The notes below the pieces were generated by a model. That model was not told the origin of the DNA. It saw only the letters and a list, made by a program, of their open reading frames with translations, and searched no databases. The position numbers and the translations under genes were made by a program. Shown here one piece after another: positions 56,995 to 64,000 of a stretch of DNA of 64,000 bases; position 1 is the stretch's first letter; every line of letters begins with the position of its first letter. Source of the stretch: Nocardia salmonicida NBRC 13393 (GTDB lineage Bacteria > Actinomycetota > Actinomycetes > Mycobacteriales > Mycobacteriaceae); the NCBI RefSeq assembly GCF_001613085.1, contig NZ_BDBR01000011.1, positions 124,001-188,000 on the forward strand, written 5' to 3'.

Positions 56995-59340
56995 ATGCCC
57001 TATGCTCCCGCGCTCGTGTGGGTACGCGCGGTGCTGGAGCCGCGAAAACAAGTCGTGGGTTGGGCCGGTGTCGTCATCGCGGCCGTGCTGGTCGGATATC
57101 TCGCTGTACTGCTGGGGGATTCGCGGCACTTCTACACCGACGACACCGAGGCGCAATACGTGCCGATGTGGCAGTTGCTCGGTACCGAATTGCGGGCGGG
57201 CAGATTCCCGGCGATGGTGCCGTGGGAATGGATGGCGGGCAATTACAGCCTCGAAGAGGCCGGACTCTACAACCCCGCGCAGTTGCTGGTGTACCTGCTG
57301 GCGCCCTCCTTCGACAATCTCGCGCTGTACGCGACCGCCGTGAAATTCGTGTTCTCGGCGATCGCCGCGCTCGGCGTCTTTCGCATCTGCCTGGCCTACG
57401 GCGCCCGCGCGCCATGGGCCGCGGTCGCCGGCGTGGCGTTTCCGTTCAGCGGCTGGTTCCTGTTCTTCGACGAGGCCAGCTGGTTCACCTCGCAGACCGG
57501 CACCGCGTGGCTGGTGCACGCGTGGGCCTCCGCGGTGCTCTACGCCCGAGGGCGGACCGGACCGATTCCGCTGTTCGTGTTCCTGTACCTCGCGCTGACC
57601 ATCCAATACGCCTTTCCCGCAGTCGAATCCGGGCTGATGATCGCGACGGTCGCCGCGGGCGAGTACCTGCACCAGCGTCGGTGGGCGCCGGTATTGCGCC
57701 TGCTCACCGCGTCCGGCCTCGCGGTGCTCGCGTCGATGATCGCGAATCTGCCGATCCTGCTGTCGTCGCAGGCCACCTGGCGCGGTGACGTCTCCACCAT
57801 CCACAACGACCCGTTCCTGACCGTGCCGTGGTCGGAATCGCTCAATGCCAGCCTGCCCAGCACCGTGCCCGCGTTCACCGCGTGGTGGGGGCATGTGCAG
57901 CCGCTACCGATGGTCTACATCGCGTGGTTCGTGATTCCCGCGCTCGCGTTCATCGACTGGAAGGCCGCCGCGCGCGCTGCCGCGTCCTGGAGCGGGATCG
58001 CGCTGTTCGCGGTGGCGACCCTGATGTGGACGGCCGGGCCGGGCGCGATCGGTCCATTGCGGTGGCCGGCGCGGGTGTTGCCGATGCTCGCGATCGCGTT
58101 GCTGGTGCTGGTGTGTGTGCTGATCAGTCGCTACGGGGATTTCTCGTCGTCGCGGCGGCGTTACGCGGCGGCGGGCGCGCTGATCGCGTTGCTGTTCATC
58201 CGATCGTTCTCCGCCGCACCGAAACTCGTCGAACGGCATGCCCTCGCGGTGTTCGTGGTGCTCGGTCTCGGAGCCGGAGTGGTGTGGCTGGCCCGCACGC
58301 GCGGGATCGCCGCCGCGGCGGCGTTGACCATTGTCGCGACGTTCCCGATCGCCTTCGTCCAGGTGGCGTCGGCGCCGCGGACCCCGATGTCGTACGGATT
58401 CGCCGAGCAGCGCTCGGACATGACCGCCGCGTTCCCCGATTTCGGCGGGCGCACACTGCAATTGGCGGACCGGATCATGGTGCGCGACGAAGAGCGAACG
58501 CTCGCAGGCACTTACGGCTCCATCGCATTGGGCAGCTACGCCAAGAACCTGGGGCTGCAGTATGTGAACGGGTACACCCCCGTGGGGCACGCGGCCTTCG
58601 CCGGCTTGCTGTGCATGGCATGGGACGGCGGCACCTGCCCCGACGCGTACAAGAGGGTCTTCGCTGTCGAACCGTCGACCGACACACCGATCGTCGATTT
58701 GATGCGGCTGGATCGCATCGTCCTGCAGCGCAGTCAGTATCCGAACGCGGGAAACGACCCGGCCCCCGCGGGCTGGAAGTTCGTCCACTACCCCGGTCAC
58801 GAACACCAGATCTGGGTACTGGAACGACTGAACCCACTACCCTCCCCCGGCGACCTGATCGCCCATGAATCCGGCGTCCACGCCAGCGTGATGCCGGAAG
58901 CCGGCCTCACCAACCGCGCCACCGTCTCGTCCGGGACCGGCGGCCGAATCGTGTTGTCCCGCCTGGCCTGGCCCGGCTACACAGCCACCCTCGGCAACAG
59001 CGAAATCCCCATCCGAGCCGTCGCGGGAACCTTCGTCGCGGTGGACATTCCCCCCGGTACCCGCAACGCGACCCTCACCGTCACCTGGCGCCCACCCGGC
59101 CTGTCCATCAGCCTCACCACCGCCCTGCTGGCCCTGATCGGCATCGCGACCCTGCAGTGGTTGTTCCGCCGCACCCGCCGGCACAACCCACCCGAAACCC
59201 CCGAACCCCACCCCTCGACCAATCCCCCGACCCCCCAACTGGTCACCGTGATACCCACCCCACCAACCCCATCTCCCACTCAGCCCACCCCAGCCGATCC
59301 CTGTCTTCAACAACCCACCCCCAGCACTCCTGCCCCCTAG
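56995..59340 (+). CDS. YfhO-like multi-pass membrane protein (GT-C type)
   Basis: A 781-residue membrane protein with about twelve helices between 25 and 450, then an extracytoplasmic beta-rich region to ~735, a further helix near 700-725 and a Pro/Thr-rich tail. The first loop has FYTDDTEAQYVPMWQL, where the acidic DD pair suits a GT-C glycosyltransferase active site, and the overall form fits YfhO. ATG 56995 is preferred (TATTGT ~14 bases upstream), but an in-frame ATG at 56944 is possible. The stop lies in the first of three 30-bp tandem repeats. Substrate unknown. Confidence 0.8.
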   Translation: MPYAPALVWVRAVLEPRKQVVGWAGVVIAAVLVGYLAVLLGDSRHFYTDDTEAQYVPMWQLLGTELRAGRFPAMVPWEWMAGNYSLEEAGLYNPAQLLVYLLAPSFDNLALYATAVKFVFSAIAALGVFRICLAYGARAPWAAVAGVAFPFSGWFLFFDEASWFTSQTGTAWLVHAWASAVLYARGRTGPIPLFVFLYLALTIQYAFPAVESGLMIATVAAGEYLHQRRWAPVLRLLTASGLAVLASMIANLPILLSSQATWRGDVSTIHNDPFLTVPWSESLNASLPSTVPAFTAWWGHVQPLPMVYIAWFVIPALAFIDWKAAARAAASWSGIALFAVATLMWTAGPGAIGPLRWPARVLPMLAIALLVLVCVLISRYGDFSSSRRRYAAAGALIALLFIRSFSAAPKLVERHALAVFVVLGLGAGVVWLARTRGIAAAAALTIVATFPIAFVQVASAPRTPMSYGFAEQRSDMTAAFPDFGGRTLQLADRIMVRDEERTLAGTYGSIALGSYAKNLGLQYVNGYTPVGHAAFAGLLCMAWDGGTCPDAYKRVFAVEPSTDTPIVDLMRLDRIVLQRSQYPNAGNDPAPAGWKFVHYPGHEHQIWVLERLNPLPSPGDLIAHESGVHASVMPEAGLTNRATVSSGTGGRIVLSRLAWPGYTATLGNSEIPIRAVAGTFVAVDIPPGTRNATLTVTWRPPGLSISLTTALLALIGIATLQWLFRRTRRHNPPETPEPHPSTNPPTPQLVTVIPTPPTPSPTQPTPADPCLQQPTPSTPAP

Positions 59341-59400
59341 GAACCCACCCCCAGCACTCCCGCCCCCTAGGAACCCACCCACCGCACTCCCGACCCCTAG
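59311..59400. repeat. Three 30-bp tandem repeats spanning a stop codon
   Basis: Units at 59311-59340, 59341-59370 and 59371-59400 share the pattern AACCCACCCNCCGCACTCC and CCCTAG with few differences. The first unit contains the last codons and TAG of the YfhO-like gene; the other two lie beyond it and run straight into repeat copy B. Confidence 0.85.
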
Positions 59401-59566
59401 GGAGGGACGGCCACGAAGTGGCCGGTCCGCGGCCGGGTCGCCGGTCAGGCGCCGTTGCGTAGGCGACGAAGGAGCAAGCAACGGTGCCTGACCGGCGGCC
59501 CCTCAGGGCCGCGGACGCGCGCGCGCCAGCGCGCCAAAAACACAGCGTCAAACCGTCCGGGACTAC
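59391..59566 (+). repeat. Structured dispersed repeat, copy B
   Basis: The partner of 26160-26334, in the same orientation. Hairpins: CGGCCAC/GTGGCCG (59408-59424); a 19-bp stem 59440-59458 with 59478-59496 around a 19-base loop differing from copy A at one base; GCGGCCC/GGGCCGC (59495-59512); and GCGCGC/GCGCGC (59521-59534). A conserved CAAAAACACAGCGTCAAA tail follows. Four stem positions differ from copy A and all four have matching changes on the paired strand. It lies between the convergent YfhO-like and esterase genes. Confidence 0.9.
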
Positions 59567-59581
59567 TTCTCACCCGATCTC

Positions 59582-60508
59582 TCACCCGATAGCGGCCGCC
59601 AAATGCGGCCAAGCCTCATGCAAGTCAGCCTGAAACTGCCCCCACGTATGCGACCCGCTCGGCCGATGCACATGCACAGCCGGAATCCCCAACTGCCCCA
59701 ACCGCCCCGCGAAAGCAGCCGTGCACGCCCCCGCGAGAGCCTCGATCGGCGGCATCGGCAAACCCCGATCCTGCGCACCCGGAACCCCCGTCGCCGCGGA
59801 CAGGAAAACAGCCTTCCCCGCGAGCCGCCCCGCGTTGGCGAAGACGTCGTGCTCCTGCCACCCCGGCCCACCGGGCAGCCCCCACATATTCCCCGGATTC
59901 CCACCGCCACGCACCGCCTGCGCGCTGGCCATCGCGATCCCCATCGGATCCGACGCCCACGGGCAACCACTCAGCGCCGCCACCGCGGAAAACCGCGAAC
60001 CACTCCGAATCGCGAGATCCAGGGCCGAGGACGCGCTCATCGACACACCGGCGATGGCATTGCGCCCACTCGTCTCGAGCGCGCCGTCGATCACCCCGGG
60101 TAACTCCTGCGTCAGATAGGTCTCCCACCGCACCCGGCCCACCCCGGGGTCATCGGAGATCCAATCGGTGTACAGCGTGTACGCGCCGCCGACCGGCATC
60201 ACCACATTCACGAACTTGTCGGCGAAGAAGGTGCGTACGTCGGTGTTGTCCCACCACGAGATCCCGTCCGCCCCACCACCGGCCCCGGTGAGCAGATACA
60301 ACGTGGGCGCCCCGGCCCCCGCCGCCTTGATCACCTTGTTCTGGATGACCCGCCCCATCGCGGGCGAGTACACATCGATCTGCGCGGACCTGCCACCCAG
60401 CGGCGCCTCGCCCGCCACATAGGCCCCTGGATCGGCCGATGCCTTCGCGCCCCCGAGAGCGGCAACAATCGCGCACACCACAGCAAGCCACGTTCTCGAT
60501 GCAGTCAC
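59582..60508 (-). CDS. Secreted antigen-85/esterase-D-type acyltransferase
   Basis: A 308-residue exported alpha/beta hydrolase. A signal peptide at 1-25 (TWLAVVCAIVAALGG) is cut after ASA. Family features: RVIQNKVIKAAGAGAPTLYL, LLTGAGGGADGISWWDNTDV, FVNVVMPVGGAYTLYTDWIS, the nucleophile GVSMSASSAL near 158, and HRPSGSHTWGQFQADLHEAW with the catalytic His. These match mycolyltransferases of the antigen 85 group, which load mycolates on trehalose and arabinogalactan. GTG 60506-60508 is chosen. It is divergent from the DHA2 exporter. Confidence 0.9.
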   Translation of the reverse strand: MTASRTWLAVVCAIVAALGGAKASADPGAYVAGEAPLGGRSAQIDVYSPAMGRVIQNKVIKAAGAGAPTLYLLTGAGGGADGISWWDNTDVRTFFADKFVNVVMPVGGAYTLYTDWISDDPGVGRVRWETYLTQELPGVIDGALETSGRNAIAGVSMSASSALDLAIRSGSRFSAVAALSGCPWASDPMGIAMASAQAVRGGGNPGNMWGLPGGPGWQEHDVFANAGRLAGKAVFLSAATGVPGAQDRGLPMPPIEALAGACTAAFAGRLGQLGIPAVHVHRPSGSHTWGQFQADLHEAWPHLAAAIG

Positions 60509-60832
60509 CTCATCGGTATACCCCGCATTTCGGGCGCCACTCCGGGAACACACCGGCGCGCCGCATGTCGAGATCGGGCAGTGACCAGGCTCACCATCCC
60601 GCCCGAGATTAGCTTCGATATCCCCGGGACCTGCGACTTTCGATACGTTCGCGCTGACGCGAATCCGGAAAACCAGGTGATTTGTGTCGTACCCGCCCGG
60701 AATACTGACCGGCGCCCGATGAGTTGGACGGACGGAATCCGTCTTCTCTCTTGTGGTGCCGGGACGTCGTCTACTCGGCATCGGGCCACAGCTCACGCCC
60801 CGCCGTACCCATGTCCTCCGGAGGTTACCCCG
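60509..60832. promoter_or_regulatory. Divergent region between esterase and DHA2 exporter
   Basis: A 324-bp stretch without a gene. It holds two palindromes: TTCGCG-CTGA-CGCGAA at 60648-60663 and GACGGA-A-TCCGTC at 60731-60743. Either could bind a regulator, but no candidate gene is adjacent. GGAGG lies eight bases before the exporter ATG. Confidence 0.45.
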
Positions 60833-62317
60833 ATGCCAGCCGATCTATCCACGCCGACGACGAAGGGCAAGACACCGACCGTCATCCGCGTGCTGGTGCT
60901 CGCGACCTTCGTCGTCATCCTCAACGAAACCATCATGATCAACGCGATCCCGCGGTTGATGAGCGATCTCCACGTCACCGAGGTCGCCGCGCAGTGGGTC
61001 TCCACCGCGTTCATGCTCACGATGGCCGCGATCATTCCCACCACCGGCTGGTTCCTGCAGCGGGTCACGACCAGGCAGGCCTACGCGGCCGCGATGGGCG
61101 TGTTCATCGCGGGCACCGTGATCTCGGCGCTCGCGCCGACGTTCCCGGTGCTGCTGGTCGGCCGCGTCATCCAGGCGGGCGGCACCGCGGTGATGATGCC
61201 GCTGCTGATGACCACACTGATGACCGTTGTGGCGGAACAGGACCGTGGTCGCGTGATGGGCAACGTCACCCTGGCCATCTCGGTGGCGCCCGCGATGGGC
61301 CCGGTCATCTCCGGCCTGATCCTGCAGATCGACATCCCCGGCATCGACTCGTGGCGGCTGCTGTTCGTGGTGATGCTGCCGATCGCCGGTCTGGTCACCT
61401 GGCTGGGTCTGCGTCAGCTGGAGAACGTCGGCGAGCCGCAGCCCGGCACGCTCGACCTCCCCAGCGTGGCGCTGGCGGCTCTCGGCTTCGGCGGATTGGT
61501 GTTCGGGCTGAGCAAGTTCCACGGTGACAGCTACACCACCGCGGCACTGATCACCGCCGTCGGCGTCGCGCTGATCGCGGCGTTCGCGCTGCGTCAGATC
61601 AGCCTGCAGCGCAACGGAACCCCGCTGCTGGATCTGCGCGTCCTGCTGCAGGGCACCTACACCAAGGCACTGGTCCTGATGTCGATCGCGTTCCTGGCGA
61701 TGATGGGCTCGATGATCCTGCTGCCGCTGTACCTGCAGAACCTGCGCGGTCTGAGCCCGCTGGAGACCGGCCTGCTGGTGATGCCGGGTGGTCTGGCGAT
61801 GGGTCTGCTCGGCCCGACCGTCGGCAAGCTGTTCGACAAGTTCGGTGGACGCCTGCTGGTGATCCCCGGCTCGATCGGCATCGCGGCCTCGCTGGCCGGT
61901 TTCACCCAGATCTCGATGGACATGCCGTACTGGCAGCTGCTCGGCCTGCACATCCTGCTGATGGTGTCGCTGGCCGCGACGTTCACTCCGGTGTTCACCC
62001 TGGGCCTGGGCGCACTGCCGATGCACCTGTACTCGCACGGCAGCTCGATGCTGGGCACCATCCAGCAGGTGGCGGCGGCCTTCGGTACCGCACTGGTGGT
62101 CACCGTCATGTCGGGCCGCAGCACCTCGCTCATCGAAGAGGGCACCCCGGCGGCCGTCGCCACCCTCGACGGCATGCGCCTGGCCTTCCTGATCTCGGCC
62201 ACCCTGGCCCTGGTCGTGATCGCCATGGCGGTCCTGCTGCCGAACCGCGCGGCGACCGACCCGCACGCCGCACCCGTGCAGGACGAGGCGGACGAGCCGG
62301 AGCTGGTCAAGAACTGA
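60833..62317 (+). CDS. DHA2-family (14-TMS) MFS drug exporter
   Basis: A 494-residue membrane exporter of the EmrB/QacA type. Diagnostic features are an ATFVVILNETIMINAIPRL motif (family motif D1 region) at about 22-40, QWVSTAFMLTMAAIIPTTGW near 58, GRVIQAGGTAVMMPLLMTT near 112 (motif B), and ISVAPAMGPVISGLI near 145 (motif C of antiporters). About 14 helices can be drawn. It probably exports drugs or lipids with the proton gradient; the substrate is not visible. It ends at a strong bidirectional hairpin (62334-62369). Confidence 0.93.
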   Translation: MPADLSTPTTKGKTPTVIRVLVLATFVVILNETIMINAIPRLMSDLHVTEVAAQWVSTAFMLTMAAIIPTTGWFLQRVTTRQAYAAAMGVFIAGTVISALAPTFPVLLVGRVIQAGGTAVMMPLLMTTLMTVVAEQDRGRVMGNVTLAISVAPAMGPVISGLILQIDIPGIDSWRLLFVVMLPIAGLVTWLGLRQLENVGEPQPGTLDLPSVALAALGFGGLVFGLSKFHGDSYTTAALITAVGVALIAAFALRQISLQRNGTPLLDLRVLLQGTYTKALVLMSIAFLAMMGSMILLPLYLQNLRGLSPLETGLLVMPGGLAMGLLGPTVGKLFDKFGGRLLVIPGSIGIAASLAGFTQISMDMPYWQLLGLHILLMVSLAATFTPVFTLGLGALPMHLYSHGSSMLGTIQQVAAAFGTALVVTVMSGRSTSLIEEGTPAAVATLDGMRLAFLISATLALVVIAMAVLLPNRAATDPHAAPVQDEADEPELVKN

Positions 62318-62333
62318 CCTCCCGGATCCAACG

Positions 62334-62369
62334 ACGAACCCCCGGCCACCTACGCGACCGGGGGTTCGT
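62334..62369. terminator. Bidirectional terminator between DHA2 exporter and GT-C gene
   Basis: Perfect 12-bp stem, ACGAACCCCCGG and CCGGGGGTTCGT, around a 12-base loop; plus-strand side followed by TTTGTGTC. Confidence 0.85.
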
Positions 62370-62384
62370 TTGTGTCGTCCTCGC

Positions 62385-63974
62385 TCAGTGCGTGGGTCGG
62401 GTGGTGGTCCGACCGTCTCGCCAGAGGCCGAGATCGAAATACAGCGTGGTCATGGAATCCCACATGGTCGACCACTGCTGCTTCGGACCCTTGCAGACCC
62501 AGACGGCGGTCATGCGGTCGATGCCGGGGATGCCCATGGGATCGTCGAGGTGGACTACGCGCTCCACCTCGGTGAATCGGGTGCGCAGTTCGTGTTCGGC
62601 GGTGTCGAGTCCGACGTAGACCACCGATGTCGCCGAGTCCGGTGGCGGGCCGAAGAACCCGAAGCCACGGCTCGGGCTATAGGTGGCGGGTAGCCCGTAC
62701 TGCCTGCCGAACTGTTCGACGGCACCTGCTTGCGGATAGCCCTGCGCGACGATGACGGCGTCGGCCTTTTCCGCAGGCGTCAGCGTGCGGTAGCCGTCGT
62801 TGACCGCGGAAACCATCAATGACCAATTGGTGTTTCCGAAGAATGCAGTTCGGAGTCCGAGGTCGATCGCGTCCTCGGCCTGTGTGCGCCAACTGGGCGC
62901 GAGGGGTATCACCGTGAGTGTCACGATGGTCGTCAGCACCGAGATTCCGGCGATCGGAACCAGCGCCACATTCATCCACCGTTTCCGGTCGTACTGCCAG
63001 AGGCCGACGGCGCCGAAGGCGAACATCGCGGGAAAGAGACCGCCCGGATAATAAGGACGTCCATGCGTGATCATGACAAACGCGGTCATGATCACAAGTG
63101 CCACCGCGATAAATAGATACGGGCGCAGCGACTCCTGCGTGAAGGCCGCCCAGAGTCCGATAGCGAGCAACAATGTGCCCAGGATGCCGGCCAAGATGGG
63201 AAACTGCGGAAGAAATCCCACCGGACCGTAACCGGTGGCGTCCTGCTCGGCTCCGATGACCGCACCCATTGCCAGCTGTGGCCAATTGTGTTGTGACTGC
63301 CAGTAAAGAATCGGGATCAGGGACGAAGCGAGAATGCCGGTCGCCACCCACAGCGCGGGGCGGCGCAGGATGTCGCGGGGACCGCACAGGATGACCGCCG
63401 CGCCCAGGCACGCCCAGACGATGGGGATCATCCACTTCACCTGCATATCAAGGGCGGCGACCAGTCCGGCTACGACGATCAGCCGGTCCTGGCGCGTGCG
63501 AACCCAGCGAATGAACAGCCAGGTGATCACGGCCGTGAAGGTGGCATCGAAGGAGAACGTGCTCAGCACGACCTGATTGGCCGCCAGTCCCGACAACGCG
63601 TACGCGGCCGCGGCGAGCATCTGAACGCGGTGGCTGCCCCGGAGTTCGTAGGCGATCAGTGCCGCCACGACCACCGCACCCACGCACATCAGGACAGCCG
63701 GGAAGCGCAGGGCCGTCACCGATCCCGGTGCGAGCTGGTCGGCGATCCAGGCGAACATCGGCACCACCACGCCCTGATCGGCATAGGTGTAGTCGAGTCG
63801 CCGACCGGCGGAGAGGAAATAGAGTTCGTCACCGAAGTAGTCGTAACGGCCCGCCGTTGCCGTCAGTGCGATCGCGGCGATCGAAGCGATCAGCGCGACG
63901 CCACGATACGCGAACGACGGATGGGTATTCGGTATTTCTTCGGGCTCGGTACGAACCTCGATGACCGCTGTCAT
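62385..63974 (-). CDS. GT-C family glycosyltransferase (ArnT/PMT_2-like)
   Basis: A 529-residue membrane protein with about ten helices and a C-terminal soluble region. The first extracytoplasmic loop has DYFGDELYFLSAGRRLDYTY near 46, where the D-E pair suits the catalytic acid of the ArnT/PMT_2 group, and ADQGVVVPMFAWIADQL follows. MITHGRPYYPGGLFPAMFAFG near 310 is typical of these transferases in Nocardia. It would use a polyprenyl-phosphate sugar. ATG 63972-63974 has GAGG seven bases upstream. Acceptor unknown. Confidence 0.85.
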   Translation of the reverse strand: MTAVIEVRTEPEEIPNTHPSFAYRGVALIASIAAIALTATAGRYDYFGDELYFLSAGRRLDYTYADQGVVVPMFAWIADQLAPGSVTALRFPAVLMCVGAVVVAALIAYELRGSHRVQMLAAAAYALSGLAANQVVLSTFSFDATFTAVITWLFIRWVRTRQDRLIVVAGLVAALDMQVKWMIPIVWACLGAAVILCGPRDILRRPALWVATGILASSLIPILYWQSQHNWPQLAMGAVIGAEQDATGYGPVGFLPQFPILAGILGTLLLAIGLWAAFTQESLRPYLFIAVALVIMTAFVMITHGRPYYPGGLFPAMFAFGAVGLWQYDRKRWMNVALVPIAGISVLTTIVTLTVIPLAPSWRTQAEDAIDLGLRTAFFGNTNWSLMVSAVNDGYRTLTPAEKADAVIVAQGYPQAGAVEQFGRQYGLPATYSPSRGFGFFGPPPDSATSVVYVGLDTAEHELRTRFTEVERVVHLDDPMGIPGIDRMTAVWVCKGPKQQWSTMWDSMTTLYFDLGLWRDGRTTTRPTH

Positions 63975-64000
63975 GAACTGCCTCTGATGCTTTCCAACAG

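Noticed and set aside
59391-59566. Structured repeat copy B as a simple rho-independent terminator for the convergent genes
   Set aside because: It has four hairpins and a conserved internal loop, and an equally complete copy lies between divergent genes at 26160, where a terminator is not needed. It may still stop transcription as a side effect.
60802-60832. GTACCCATGTCC near the DHA2 exporter as a possible extra copy of the bipartite repeat
   Set aside because: It differs from GTTACCCATGT, has no GATC at the fixed distance and no CCGCCTC block ~95 bp upstream.

Overview
The window reads as chromosomal DNA of a mycolic-acid actinobacterium (Mycobacteriales), most likely Nocardia or a close relative. 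The evidence is uniform very high GC, frequent GTG and TTG starts, an ergothioneine operon, an RpfB-type resuscitation factor, a PimC-like mannosyltransferase, an antigen-85-type esterase, an actinobacterial protein mannosyltransferase, and housekeeping neighbourhoods that resemble those of Mycobacterium tuberculosis as I remember them. I see no prophage, plasmid backbone, CRISPR array, rRNA or transposase; genus and species were not tested by any search.

Layout. 0-2 kb: end of a MATE exporter, TerD, and a PPOX-fold protein. 2-13 kb: mazG-mfd (minus), a large Pro-rich membrane protein, a maleylpyruvate-isomerase-like protein, two TetR regulators, tRNA-Gln(UUG), then glmU-prsA (plus). 13-15.6 kb: small Pro-rich, DUF2461, acidic and MmpS-like proteins. 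15.7-21.6 kb: egtA-egtB-egtC-egtD on minus with an EgtE-type enzyme divergent. 21.6-24.7 kb: a TetR regulator divergent from a lysophospholipid acyltransferase and a Pks16-type acyl ligase. 24.7-28 kb: pth, rplY and prfC. 28-34 kb: an NTF2-like protein, a DUF4393 / DUF445 / DUF4393 locus, and an ABC-F ATPase. 34-43 kb: ispE, a copper chaperone, ksgA, two secreted lipases, rpfB, tatD and metG. 43-49 kb: a PEP-mutase-like protein, SoxR, arcA-GntR, protein mannosyltransferase and rsmI. 48.8-55.8 kb: a minus-strand run of acyltransferase-like protein, ThiF-nitroreductase fusion, GAF-GGDEF-EAL enzyme, DUF5593-like protein and PimC-like transferase. 56-64 kb: paired GyrI-like proteins, a YfhO-like membrane protein, a secreted esterase, a DHA2 exporter and a GT-C transferase.

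How genes work together. The egt genes would make ergothioneine from histidine, cysteine and glutamate. glmU (UDP-GlcNAc), prsA (PRPP), ispE (isoprenoid precursors), PMT (protein O-mannosylation), PimC-like (PIM lipids) and the esterase (mycolate transfer) all feed envelope assembly. mfd, mazG, pth, prfC, ksgA, rsmI and metG serve genome and translation upkeep. The TetR at 21.6 kb probably controls the acyltransferase and acyl ligase through two 15-bp palindromes.

Most unusual signals. Two kinds of non-coding repeat are not explained by the genes. The first is a ~175-bp structured element present twice (26160 and 59391); its 19-bp central stem differs at four pairs, and all four are compensated on the other strand. 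The second is a bipartite element, a CCGCCTCYCCG block separated by 95-98 bp from a GTTACCCATGT block, present four times (10023, 12929, 34001, 39160), with the first block alone at two more places.
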